Program-made: the position numbers and the translations under genes
Notes under the pieces: model-generated
Seen by the model: only the letters and a program-made list of their open reading frames with translations
Told to the model about the DNA's origin: nothing
The model's database searches: none
Shown here: positions 18,481 to 28,275 of the stretch, one piece after another
How the letters are laid out: each line of letters starts with the position of its first letter
Numbering within the stretch: the stretch's first letter is position 1
NCBI GenBank assembly: GCA_003427395.1
Contig: BFEA01000155.1
Location: 748,418-781,344, forward strand
Length of the DNA stretch: 32,927 nt
DNA from: Chara braunii
Lineage: Eukaryota > Streptophyta > Charophyceae > Charales > Characeae
Direction: 5' to 3'

Positions 18481-19600
18481 TTATCCACTCTAGGTGGTCA
18501 GTCTGAGGGACTTGAAATTACCAAGCCTATGGTAGAAAATTGGCATCGTTGGGACGTAATTCCCAGCGTGGGCTGCTGACCAAGTATAACCATGCAGCGG
18601 GCCTTCCGATTACGGCCTAGGACCGAAACCTGAGAGGGGGTCTCCTCAATGAAGGAATTGGTTCAGGTAGATATCGGCGGGATCAAGAGTCAGGTCTAGA
18701 ATGATAGGAGAATTATACGCGATATTGCGTAACCAATACGGGAACTATCGTTAAAATAACAACATGGTGGGCCGCAGTTTCGGCCTAATCAACCGGCTGT
18801 GGTGGGTTGAAGCCGAGGTCGCTGATCCCCTCGCATTAAACTTCGGGTGGGATGGTAAAATTTGACTAAGGTCAAGACCCGCGTCCAAAAGAGTGGGATT
18901 CATTTTTTATTCCTAACTCCTCGGACACCCAACGAGATCCTGGCAATAAAGTCTAGAGTTCGGGGGAGGAGTTATCATTGTCTTCTTTGGTGACCTCCGC
19001 AACTGTAGTACAGATCTAGTATGCCCACTTGGGGTTTATGGAATAATATTTTCTTGGGAATTGTCATTTTGGATATATGGGAGACCCAGGTTAAAATCCT
19101 GGCAGTATGGACGCACCAAGGGGGACAGTGAGGGTCTCCAAACTGCAACTTCATCTAGGGGATCGGATTTTGACTACTTGTCGCGTCAGAAGGTCTTTCT
19201 TTGCATTTAGATTCCCCAGCAACGGGGACATCGCTTAATGGGGTCAAGGAAAACAGTCGGAGTTGATACCCTTACAAGGGTATTCGCTCATGATTTTATG
19301 GTCGATACAACGCCGGCACCCATAGACAGACTGAAGACGGCTAAAACGGGAAATGAGGCAAATCCCTCGACCGCTATGGTCGAGAAAGTTTTGTCAGCGC
19401 AAGCGCCGAAACACGGCGCGCATTGACTAGAGTCGATGGTTAAATTTTTTCGAATGCTCGCATGCCTTGTCTCGGCAGATGAGGGGACAAAAAAGATTAG
19501 AGGATTAAAGTTTGAGTGACCACGCGTGCCACCTGACCCACGCATAGACTGAAAGAGGGTTAGTAAGTTGGACCTCCAACCACAAAATGAACGGAGGGTT
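18481..19600. other. Non-coding region with PBS-like and tRNA-like fragments
   Basis: No gene seen. Contains TGGCATCGTTGGGACG at 18541, which partly resembles the PBS; AAAATCCTGGCAG, shared with the leader at 4868; an imperfect T-arm-like stem CCAGG-TTAAAAT-CCTGG near 19090; and the tRNA-Asp-like stretch at 19203-19222. It may be the remnant of another element's leader, but the matches are short. Confidence 0.35.
19203..19222 (+). other. tRNA-Asp 3'-end-like stretch (or inverted PBS)
   Basis: ATTCCCCAGCAACGGGGACA matches the 3' end of tRNA-Asp (CCCCGGCAACGGCGCCA) except for about three bases; on the minus strand it reads like a PBS. It could be a remnant of an antisense-oriented nested element, a tRNA fragment, or chance. 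Confidence 0.3.
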
Positions 19601-19647
19601 AATCGAAAGGGAAGAAGTCGCGCAATAAGTGACGACTTCAGTCCAAG

Positions 19648-19932
19648 TTAGTCAGGAACTGAGACGACATAATCAATAAAGTTAGTTCGTTCGACGACCA
19701 CGGATGTCAGAACAGTCGATATAAGGGAACCAGCGGATCGCTCTGCCATGAGCTCAATAAAGAAGGGTTCGGGCAAAATAGTATAAGCCCTGACCATACG
19801 GCCAGGGCGGCCAAGAAGACCGTACAGCTTACCACGCTTTGCGACAACGGCCATATCAGCCTGCTGACCACGGAAGGCAGGCCGTGTGCCTGTTATACCA
19901 GCAGAGCCAGCCTTTACTCGACTAATAGTGAG
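19648..19932 (-). pseudogene. Unrecognised minus-strand open frame
   Basis: Open for about 95 codons on the minus strand and ending at 19648. The first Met is at 19854, but the frame is open further upstream (…SAGITGTRPAFRGQQAD…). The peptide (KRGKLYGLLGRPGRMVRAY, then ELMAERSAGSL) has normal-looking composition, unlike the low-complexity frames around it. No family recognised, no neighbouring exons identified. It could be a relic of captured host coding sequence on the same strand as the NHL-like exons, or a chance frame. Confidence 0.25.
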
Positions 19933-20092
19933 GTTGCTCCTAGTCTAACCGAACTAGGAGCTAGCCCAATAAGTACAGGTGCGGGATTGCATGCGACAAG
20001 TCTAAGGAACGAATCCTTTCTGACTCATAGGCTAGCCTTTTTTTTAAGCTACCTCGTTCCGCCCGATCCCTATTTAGACCGTGTTCAAGTTT

Positions 20093-20113
20093 GTGGGATT
20101 CGAACTCACGACC
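20093..20113 (-). other. T-arm-like fragment of a tRNA or SINE box B
   Basis: On the minus strand AGGTCGTGAGTTCGAATCCCAC has the T-loop TTCGAAT and a nearly complete stem (GTGAG/CCCAC, one mismatch), and fits Pol III box B. No matching anticodon or acceptor stem can be folded around it, so it is not a whole tRNA. A SINE or tRNA relic is plausible. Confidence 0.35.
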
Positions 20114-20419
20114 TACGAGTTAGAAGTGGTTGGGGCAGGAAAGATTTAGGCTCCTGCATGTGCTAGAAACCCGACAGGTACACGTACGGGGAGCAACGAA
20201 CGAAATTCGGTTAGAGTTCTTTATTTTTCTTTTTCTAAGGTATATTAAGAATTCGTTGTTTTCTCTTTCTGTATCCTACCGGGATTCTGAGGAAGATTCG
20301 TGGGTAGTTGGAAGTAGGAAGCTGAACGAACACTTACCTGAAACCTCGGAAGTACGCAACAGCTATCTTCAACCACTTCTTCCATGTATACTAATCATGA
20401 ACACAGTAAGATTCATTCG

Positions 20420-20423
<4 letters not shown>

Positions 20424-20450
<27 letters not shown>

Positions 20451-20530
20451 TGTTATTACTCTTGTTGTTATTGTTATTATCATTATTATTATTATTATTG
20501 TTATTGTTATTGTTATTGTTATTATTATTT
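20424..20530. repeat. (TA)n and (TTG/TTA)n microsatellite
   Basis: A 27-30 nt TA run followed by TTATTG/TTATTA repeats. Frames through it are poly-Tyr/poly-Leu artefacts. Confidence 0.95.
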
Positions 20531-20565
20531 CTGCTTAGATTGTTCAGTGAATTAATCTGCCTCGA

Positions 20566-21256
20566 CTAAAAGGGCAGATTCTTCAGACTAGATGGCGGAA
20601 GCCCGGGTACCCGCGAGCGCCGAATCGGGAACACTTTGAGCAAGTGCTCAAAGCTGAAGCACAGAGAACCAGGCAAACGCGGAAATAGGCAGAAGGACGG
20701 GTGCGTGAGAACTTGCGAAGGTGTGAAAGAGCAAGCGTGCGAGCGAGAACGAGCGCGCAAGGAGAGCGTGCGTGCAAGCGCAGTCGAAAGCAAGGAGATG
20801 AACACCAGTGGACCTGCGCGGCAGTATGCATGCCATAGTCGGCAGGCCTGGAACTGACTGGTGAAACGTGAGCTTACGAGGTGCGCGTGCGAGTGTAGTG
20901 AGCAGAAACAGGCTAAGCGAGAGCTAAGGAGAAGAGCGTGGGTGTAAGTGAGAGAGAAAGGGGAGGAGGAAGGTACGAAGAAGAAAGGAGGAGTTACGAA
21001 CAAGGACGACAGGTAAGNATAGAGNAAGGAGGTTCGAAAAAAAGTTTTGAGAGAGAGAAGGAAGGAAGAGGGGGAGAAGGGAAGGAGGAGAGTTCGAAGA
21101 GGAAAGCGAAAGGGCAGGTGGAGAAGGAGAGAAGGAAGAAAGCGCTTACCTACCTGTTCTCTGGTGGAAACGTCNCGGCGAGGAGCTTGTGCCAAGCTTG
21201 TCTCAAACTANGGAACCAACGGACGATACANCGTGACAAGATCCTACTACAAGTAA
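20566..21256. other. Purine-rich stretch with ambiguous bases, no gene seen
   Basis: A strong A/G bias on the plus strand (about 20920-21150) gives long open but low-complexity frames (Arg/Glu/Lys plus, Ser/Leu/Phe minus), which I reject as genes. Single Ns at 21018, 21025, 21175, 21211 and 21231 mark low-quality bases. Confidence 0.6.
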
Positions 21257-21602
21257 GTCTCCNACCTTGGTCAATAGCTAAGTCTCTCACCCGTACCTCG
21301 TCGCACGCTACCTAGATCGANAGAAAGGACAAATCAAAAAGTGACAGTGTNCATTTCCACGTTTCAGCGGAAGATTCATTNCGCTCTTGTTCATCCTAAC
21401 GATGNAATGTATGTGTGTGCGTGAGANGTTCGTGATTCTCCAATCTTGGTCGGTGACTAAGTTCCCCACCCCTGGCACGCCGCACATTACTTGGATCGAT
21501 AGAACGAGCAAATCATGAAGTGGTTGTGTATACTTTCCCATTTCAGCAGGAGGTTCATTCTGAATGTGCTCATCCTATCGATGTGCGTATGTGTGTGTGT
21601 GA
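21257..21602 (+). repeat. ~179-bp tandem duplication
   Basis: Two adjacent diverged copies: CTTGGTC...AAGT...CACC...ACTTGGATCGATAGAA... and so on through CATTTC(A)AC/CA GTTTCAGC, ATTC, CTCATCCTA-CGATG and GTGTGTGTGAGA. Copy 1 is 21257-21436 and copy 2 is 21437-21602. Ns at 21263, 21321, 21351, 21381, 21405 and 21427 all fall in copy 1. This suggests unresolved read mixing between the two copies. Confidence 0.8.
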
Positions 21603-21696
21603 GAAGAGAGAGAGAGCAAACTTACCTCGACGAGGGTGAGACCGATAGGCAACATGGGGCGGGGGGTTGATGTGATCTCCCCGAACACAACGCACC

Positions 21697-21722
21697 CTCA
21701 ATTTTGACTGGTCAAGATTGAG
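21697..21722. other. Short perfect-type hairpin
   Basis: CTCAATTTTGA-CTGG-TCAAGATTGAG folds as an 11-bp stem with one T-G pair and a 4-nt loop. Context is AT-rich DNA before an ATT microsatellite. Function unknown. Confidence 0.5.
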
Positions 21723-21789
21723 AAATAAAATAAAATAAATTAGCTATTGTTGTATTGCTGTTATGATTAATGTTATTGTTGTTATTAAT

Positions 21790-21810
21790 TATTATTATTA
21801 TTACTAAAAA

Positions 21811-21856
<46 letters not shown>

Positions 21857-22123
21857 TTTGTTACCACTTTGTTTTGATCTCAGCCATGGATATGGTTAAG
21901 TACGTTTAAGGAACTCAGAACGAGAAATGAGGGAGGCCTTGACCACCGACCTTCAGACACAACGCAGCCCCCGATCGTGATTACAGCAGATCGAAGAGAT
22001 GGCTTGTCCACGCTCATAATCGCTATTTTATTATTATTATTATTATTATTACATTTATTATCATTATTATTATTATTATTATTATTGTTATTATTACTAT
22101 TATTATTATTATTATTATTATTA
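21790..22123. repeat. (ATT)n microsatellites
   Basis: ATT tracts at about 21790-21857 and 22027-22123. The second abuts the GC-rich element at 22124. Confidence 0.95.
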
Positions 22124-22894
22124 CGTTCGGGGGCCCCCGGGCTGGCCCCGCCCCGGGCTTGCCCCTGAACGTTCGGGCATTCGTGGTCCCGTTCGGGGGC
22201 CGAACACCTCCAGGTTCGGCCCCCGTCAAAAACTATTTCGGGGCCTAAAAATACTTTTTTTTTTCTGCATTTTTTTTTCTGAGTTCTCTATGATGCAACC
22301 TACACGCCTACAAATTTTGAAGCCATTCTACGAAGCCAAAAAAACATTAAAAATCGTCAAAGATGGGGGCATCAAAACGTGCTCGCCCACTCACTATTTT
22401 GTTTTTTTTAACTTTTAACTTTTTGTTTTTACTTTATTTCGGGGCCTAAAAAAAATTATTATTTTTTGAAAATTTTTGAATGAGTTATTGATTATGTGAA
22501 CTACATATCTGTAAATTTTCAGGGAATTTGTCAATGCCAAAAAATAATTAAAAATCGGCAAAAATGGAGGTGTCGAAAATGTGCTAGCACACTCACTCAT
22601 TTTAATTCTCTTTTTATTTTTTCTTATTTTTATCATAGTGTTTATTTTCTGTATTGGATTTTTAATTCAAACTTGGTAACGAATTTGGATGTAGTGCTGA
22701 GGCAAATGTTGTTTAGTTTATTTGTCTCCATAACATATTTTGTTTTTNNNNNNNNNNNNNNNNNNNNNNNTTTTTTTTTTTTTTTTTTTTCATCCGTGTT
22801 CGGCCCGAACGGCCGAACGCCTCCCGAAGGGGTCCCTCACGTTTGGGCGTTCGGGTTCAGGCGTTCGGCCCGTCCCAAACGCCGGTAACCCTGA
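22124..22894. mobile_element. GC-ended, T-rich element inserted in an ATT microsatellite
   Basis: An ATT tract ends at 22123 and another starts at about 22895. Between them are GC-rich ends full of CGTTCGGG and GGCCGAAC motifs in both orientations (22124-22230 and 22795-22890). These enclose an AT-rich core made of a diverged tandem duplication of about 200 bp: both copies start ATTTCGGGGCCTAAAA and end near GTGCT(C/A)GC(C/A)CACTCACT. A 23-base N gap (22748-22770) lies in a poly-T run. No ORF. It looks like a non-autonomous insertion or a foldback-type repeat; family unknown. Confidence 0.5.
22748..22770. other. Assembly gap (23 N)
   Basis: A run of N between poly-T stretches; the true length is unknown. 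Confidence 0.99.
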
Positions 22895-22961
<67 letters not shown>

Positions 22962-22966
22962 TATTA

Positions 22967-23001
<35 letters not shown>

Positions 23002-23003
23002 GT
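22895..23003. repeat. (ATT)n microsatellite
   Basis: About 110 bp of ATT with few interruptions; frames through it are artefacts. Confidence 0.97.
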
Positions 23004-23039
23004 TTTTACTATTTCGATCTCATAAGAATTCTTCAGGAG

Positions 23040-23425
23040 AGGAGAGATGCACATGGCATTTGTATGTGTGGGGAATCGAAGGTGATGAAAGTGGTATGAA
23101 AAACTTACCTGGTGCGTGAAGCGTCCGGCATTGACCGCTATATGTTCGTACTCCCGGAACTGTTGTCATCATTGTAGATATAGGATAGATAGGATCTGCC
23201 ATCTGTAGTCTGGGCGCCGAGCGCCAGGTAGGATATCAACATCGATCCTTCGTTGATGATGATGATGAGACGTTACCAGCACTGTCAATGATGAGCTCTC
23301 GGTGTCTTCTTATTCGGCGAAACTCGTGATTCGATTTTGCTGTTGGTTCGAGGTCGAGACTATCTGGACTCATGTGTAGGATTCCTGATTGTTGAAGTTC
23401 GCTAATGGTCATCATCCTTGCGGGA
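23040..23425 (-). repeat. Dispersed repeat copy 1 (NHL-like exon block on minus strand)
   Basis: Direct copies are at 24188-24515 and 26134-26510. All share, at one point, the 15-mer CTGGGCGCCGAGCGC (here 23210-23224), in which GGCGC and GCGCC can pair. Read on the minus strand, the block encodes RRHRELIIDSAGNV, then after about 70 bp MADPIYPISTMMTTVPGVR and TYSGQCRTLHAP, ending at the consensus donor CCAG|GTAAGT (exon end 23109). IIDSAGNV and MTTVPGV-TYSG fit the NHL-repeat pattern (beta-propeller blades: ...VDSAGNVYVAD...VTTxAG). A short intron between the two parts (GCTG|GTAACG to GCGCCCAG) is possible. Confidence in the repeat is high, in the NHL reading moderate. Confidence 0.6.
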
Positions 23426-23426
23426 G

Positions 23427-23515
23427 ATAGATAGATAGATAGATATATAGATATATAGATAGATAGATAGATGGATAGATAGATATAGATATAGATATAT
23501 ATATATAGAGAGAGA
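23427..23515. repeat. (GATA)n microsatellite
   Basis: GATA/TATA repeats followed by a GA run. Minus-strand frames through it read as Ile/Tyr/Ser repeats. Confidence 0.95.
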
Positions 23516-23519
23516 GAGG

Positions 23520-23830
23520 GAGAGCACCGGTAAGTTCTCGATCTCGCGATCAGCTTCAAGATACTTCGATTGATTCGGAGAAACAAAATCGAAAGAATCT
23601 TCCGCTACATTCAGGACATATACACCGCCACATGCGCTGCCCGCTGTCATCTTCGCTTCACCCGCCAATGCGCTTTCGCTCCCGCTCGTGAGCAAACCTG
23701 TCATTTGTGTGTGTGTTGTATGAGTGCGTGTACCTACCCGCGGCTGGTCTCTCGGTATTTTCACCGAAAAGATAAGCAAAGTTGAATGAATCAGCCCCTG
23801 GATCTGCGAGATATACATTGCCTATTTGTG
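23520..23830 (-). pseudogene. Two related NHL-like coding fragments on minus strand
   Basis: Minus-strand reading gives GNVYLADPGADSFNFAYLF (about 23757-23825) and, 5'-to-3' downstream, GGVYVLNVAEDSFDFVSPN (about 23575-23632). The two share G-x-VY-x-x-x-x-x-x-DSF-x-F and GNVYLAD is the NHL blade signature. The first is preceded by CACAAATAG and followed by CGCGG|GTAGGT; the second is preceded by AATGACAG. These look like decayed exons on the same strand as the three dispersed repeats. No complete gene can be assembled. Confidence 0.35.
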
Positions 23831-24187
23831 GGTGGGTGTGTGGGTGTGTGTGTATGAGAGAGAGAGGAGAGAGAGAGAGGTAGGGAGAGAAGGAGGATAA
23901 AGAAGTAGAAACCACGGAGAAACACGATAAAAAAGGGGGACAGGGCTACAACGATGTGATCACAACAGCTGGGTTGCGATGATGATGGAGGGGGAGAAGA
24001 GGTGGAGAACAGACAAGGAGAGGAGAAGACAAAATGGAAGGAGGAAACTTACTTGCATATGTCCCGTATCTGGCCGTAATTAGGACCAGGTGCATGGCAT
24101 AAAAGGAGAAGGGCGCAAGGGGAGGTGGCGTGCGTACGTACCTGGAAGGAGGCAAATGGTGAGTATCGGTGTATGTGGCGTCTATGA
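23831..24187. other. GT/GA-rich region with minus-strand donor-like sites
   Basis: GTGTGGGTGT and GAGAGAG simple repeats. Minus-strand donor-like sites are CAAG|TAAGTT (24047-24056) and CCAG|GTACGT (24135-24144). No plus-strand gene. Confidence 0.45.
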
Positions 24188-24515
24188 GCTAGGGAACGAG
24201 GTAGTGGGTAAGGCGAGAGACATACCTGGTAGTAAAGACGTGCGACATTGGTCGCTGTATGCTCGTTCTACGAGAAAGTTGTTGTCATCGTCATTCGGCA
24301 TTGTAGTATAGGCTAAGATAGGATCTGCCATCTATAGCCTGGGCGCCGAGCGCCATATAGGAAAACAACATAAGTTCTTCATTGATGATGAATGATGAGA
24401 CTTTACCAGGATCATCCAATATGAGCTCGGTGTATTTTTATTCGCTACAAATCGGGGTTCAATTCCGTTGATTGACTCACGTTGTTTGATTGCTGAAATA
24501 CGTTTCTGCTCATTA
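24188..24515 (-). repeat. Dispersed repeat copy 2
   Basis: Homologous to copy 1. The core CTGGGCGCCGAGCGC is at 24339-24353. On the minus strand it reads TELILDDPGKV, then MADPILAYTTM and AYSDQCRTSLLP, and stops at the donor CCAG|GTATGT (exon end 24226). Intronic similarity to copy 3 extends left to about 24188 (GGAACGAGGT-GTG). Followed by an ATT microsatellite. Confidence 0.6.
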
Positions 24516-24517
24516 TC

Positions 24518-24549
<32 letters not shown>

Positions 24550-24554
24550 CATTA

Positions 24555-24585
<31 letters not shown>

Positions 24586-24607
24586 GTTATTATTATTGAT
24601 ATTATCA

Positions 24608-24638
<31 letters not shown>

Positions 24639-24740
24639 ACTTATTATTATTGATGTTGTTATTATCGTTATTATTATTGTTATTATTATTATTATTATTA
24701 TTACTATTATTATTATTATTATTGTATTTATTATTATTGG
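24518..24740. repeat. (ATT)n microsatellite, imperfect
   Basis: About 220 bp of ATT with GAT, GTT and ACT variants. Frames through it are poly-Ile/poly-Asn artefacts. Confidence 0.96.
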
Positions 24741-25260
24741 TAGCAGGACGAACTCGATAGGGGGAAACAAAGGAAACGAATTTAGTCGCCGAAGCAGTCA
24801 GATACATTCTAGACTTCATAAACTGCTCTAGAGACGAGAGGCAAAGAGAAAGGTAGGAAGAGAAAGAGATAGAGGGAGAGAGAGAAAGACTTGACGACAC
24901 TTGACCCAGACTTGACAATTGGACTTCAGACGTAGCGGCGAGGGGTTATTTGGGACTTGTGACAAAGACTTGGTGTTGACAGCATCCTCATCTTTCTCTT
25001 TTTCTTTCGTCTGTTTCCCTCCTCTTCGTCTGTGTATATCTGACCTAGTGCTTTCTTCTTCAGAGCAGCGCCAGACCCCTTCACACTTGGTGAAGGGTAC
25101 GATGTATGTCTGATCTGCATTCGAACATTTGGTTGGGCTAGTCATTAGCATTCCAGCAATCTGCTTGGCTATCTGATACTATGTCAACTTGGTCGGTCGT
25201 GGTCAGTTCAGGCTTTGTATCTAAGTCTTCCCTGCGTTATTCAGCACCATTTTGTGTGTA
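24741..25260. other. Unassigned region
   Basis: GA-rich then CT-rich sequence; no gene, RNA or repeat that I can support. Confidence 0.5.
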
Positions 25261-25319
25261 TTAAAAGGCACATTGCTTGTTTCTATGTACTTCGCCCAAC
25301 CTGGGCACGTAACCAATAC

Positions 25320-26015
25320 GGACAACTAAAACGCATACCAAGCAGGTACATGCAAGAAAAGAGGTAGGGACAGACAGACTGACAGCAACAGACAGGCGAG
25401 ACCAGAACAGGAAGACGAACAAGATCAGACGAAACGAGGAACATACATACGGATATGCCTGCACGCACGTATACGTAGAGGTAAGAGAGGGAAGAGAGAG
25501 ACAGACGGGACAGCGCCAAACAAGCAGACAGGACATCTACAGACGGACGTGCAGTCATGCATGGCGAAACAAGACGGACTGACTGGTAGGCAGTGTAAAA
25601 AACAGAGGCAATCAAACAGTCAAAAGAAACGGAGAAGCGACGACGGATGGATGGCATAAGTCGACAGACATGAAAAAGCAGATGCACTGACACAAAAGAA
25701 CAGATATACCTACAAATAGACAGGTTGACTGCAACAAGCGGTCATGAGTATACAGACGCACACAGAGATGGTCAGGCAGACAAAGGCTGACTTAGTCAGT
25801 CTGGCAGTCCGATACGAATGGACACAGGCAGTCTGACAGACAATTACAGCCAGACTAACCAACGACTTCAAGACTCTAAATGAGAATACTGGGTATAGGC
25901 AACCAGGTAAACAACATCAAACTGACTAAACAAACACGGATGGGTACAGATAGACGGACAAGCAGAAAGACAGATGCATTAACTGACTGATCTACAAACA
26001 GGTAAACAGTGAGAT
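25320..26015. repeat. Degenerate (CAGA)n-type tract
   Basis: A decayed array of GACAGACAGA-like units. It explains the long Ser/Val/Leu-rich minus-strand frame at 25283-25693, which I do not call. A similar shorter patch lies at 26530-26630. Confidence 0.7.
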
Positions 26016-26133
26016 ACAGACATAGACGGGCTCAATGGCGAGCTGGAAGAAGCAGGTCTCAAGTGCCAAAGTTACGCTGTTGTACACTAGACGGGCGCAT
26101 AGTGGTCTTTGCGTGCTAGTGGGACCTTTGTGT

Positions 26134-26510
26134 TGCGGAACGAGGTTGTGAAGTATAGCAAGAAACATACCTGGTGCCGACAGCTTGCGACATTGTTCGC
26201 CATATGCTCATACTTCGGGAATGATGTTGATGACATTCTTTCGGCTTCATAGAGTAAGCTAGATAGGATCTGCCTCGTGTAGTCTGGGCGCCGAGCGCTA
26301 GATAGGATATCAACTCTGGTTCTTCATTGATGATGATGGGACTATTTCAGCATACTCAATTATAAACTCCTAGTGTTTTCTTATTTGGTGATTCTCGTGA
26401 TACAATGTTGTTGTTGGTTCGAGGCCACAACTATATGACCTCAGGGGCATGATGCTGTCTGAGTTTTTGAAGTTCATTGTTCCTCACCCTCCCTGCATTT
26501 CCTCTAACTA
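26134..26510 (-). repeat. Dispersed repeat copy 3
   Basis: Homologous to copies 1 and 2. Core CTGGGCGCCGAGCGC is at 26284-26298; minus-strand donor CCAG|GTATGT, exon end 26171. The NHL-like frame is broken by stops (FIIEYAEIV, ADPI, then AYGEQCRKLSAP). The GTTGGTTCGAGGCC and CTCGTGAT blocks match copy 1. Confidence 0.6.
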
Positions 26511-26658
26511 CTATCCCAGGGAGAAACAGGTGTAGACATGCAAATGCGGACAGATAGATGTAGGCTGACGAACGTAGACAAATCAATGGACAAACACAGA
26601 CAAACAGCCTATCTGAGGGACCAATATGACATAATCAAAAAGCCTACTGTGTGTATGT

Positions 26659-26679
26659 GAGAGAGAGAGAGAGGGAGAA
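26659..26679 (+). promoter_or_regulatory. Candidate polypurine tract
   Basis: A run of 21 purines (GAGAGAGAGAGAGAGGGAGAA), 88-108 bp before the first base with visible LTR homology. A PPT should directly precede the LTR, so either the 3' LTR starts just after 26680, outside the part visible in the 5' copy, or this is just a GA microsatellite. Confidence 0.3.
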
Positions 26680-26865
26680 TACGGGCCTTAAACGGTTGAT
26701 GTTTGTTTCGGCACTTGTGCGACAAGTTCCTTGAGGTACAACATTTCATCTCGTTAACTGTATCAGACTGGCAAAAGAAGGTCTGTTTACTTTAATTGCG
26801 TCACAATTATTGAATTAACATAACTATTGAAATTATTTAAATTTATTATTATTATTATTATGATC

Positions 26866-26922
<57 letters not shown>

Positions 26923-27535
26923 GATTACTTCAATAATCGGTGGCACCGCAAGCCTCGTGTCCGCCCTAAATGAAGGTGGGACTTAGTATCCGCGAGAGGG
27001 GCCTCATCACTACAAGCTCAGATGTGGGTCTCGGGCGGTTGCGGCTGGCTAGTTGACTGAAGTGCAGCGTTGTCACCGCATCCGCATGCGAGCATTAAGC
27101 GATGTGGATCACGGTCGGTGGCGGGAACACTGATAGGCTATGACCAAGCATGTAGAGCTGCAACCATGCACCCGCAAGGCTAGCAAACACGTGCGCGGAA
27201 CAGCAAGCATGCGCCCTCATGATTTGCGGGCAGGACGACAATCACAATGCACACACACATAACCTTAAAGACACTCATACAGGCCAAACGTGCGGGTTGC
27301 TATGCCCAAGGCAGCATAGCGATAGCAGGAAGGGAGGATGCGAAAGTGGGGGAAAGTCTTCAACAAGTGATGCATAAATTAGACATCTTCACCCGCCTTG
27401 TTCCTTGGAAGAATAATCGGGACATTCTTGGCAAGATGTTTGACTTCCTACTATTATTTTTATTATTCTTATTATTATTATTATTATTTTTTTTTTTTTA
27501 ATTATTATTACTATTATGGCTATTATTACTATTAC

Positions 27536-27592
<57 letters not shown>

Positions 27593-28275
27593 CATTATTG
27601 TTATATTCGGGTTGCTTTACTATTGCTATTTTTGAGACACCACGATTGGAGCGAGGGCCGAAGAGTGAAGAAAGCATGGGACATTTGGGGAAGAGGGAGA
27701 CGGTGTCACGATGCGATGATGCCTGCCTCCTCTATCATTTCCCATCTTTGCCATGGTTTGACCCTCTGAAGATATCCATCTCTTTGAATATGATTGGCTG
27801 ATGATGAGTTTTCACTTACATAATACCAGTCTCTACTGACCCTAAGTACTCGCAATCAAATGCGTTGACTATACGTCTCCGAATACAGGGCGATTGCGGG
27901 AGCTCTGCCGGAGTTCAGGAGGAACTTTGGAGGCAGGGAACTATGAGGTACGCGTCACCTAATCCCTTCCCCATATGCCCTTACAAGCTACGCCCATCTA
28001 TTGGACTGCTTGTATGATTGTATGATATACTGCTTGTACTTCCTTCAAGACTAAGATAATCAGAAAGGAAAAAAATATATATATGATTGAAATAAGAACC
28101 CTGCCTGATGAAATAGAAGGAACCCAAATTAACTAAGAAGGAACCTAAACTGTTTGGATGTGAAAAACAAAGTAGGGCGGTGGAGGCTCATGTGTGAGGC
28201 ATCGTGCTACTTGTGTGTGCTCTGACTTTACTAGGGGTTGACGATTAGGTACTCATGTATGAGTCACTTTGGTCT

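Noticed and set aside
20050-20170. A complete tRNA gene on the minus strand
   Set aside because: Only a T-arm/box B-like part is present; no anticodon or acceptor stem can be paired.
20566-21195. 209-codon minus-strand ORF
   Set aside because: Low-complexity complement of a purine-rich tract, with ambiguous bases; no motif or related copy.
25283-25693. 136-codon minus-strand ORF rich in Ser, Val and Leu
   Set aside because: Arises from a decayed CAGA tetranucleotide array.
26134-26766. Left terminus of the 3' LTR at repeat copy 3
   Set aside because: Copy 3 is homologous to copies at 23040 and 24188, which are not LTR ends; the LTR start must lie to its right.
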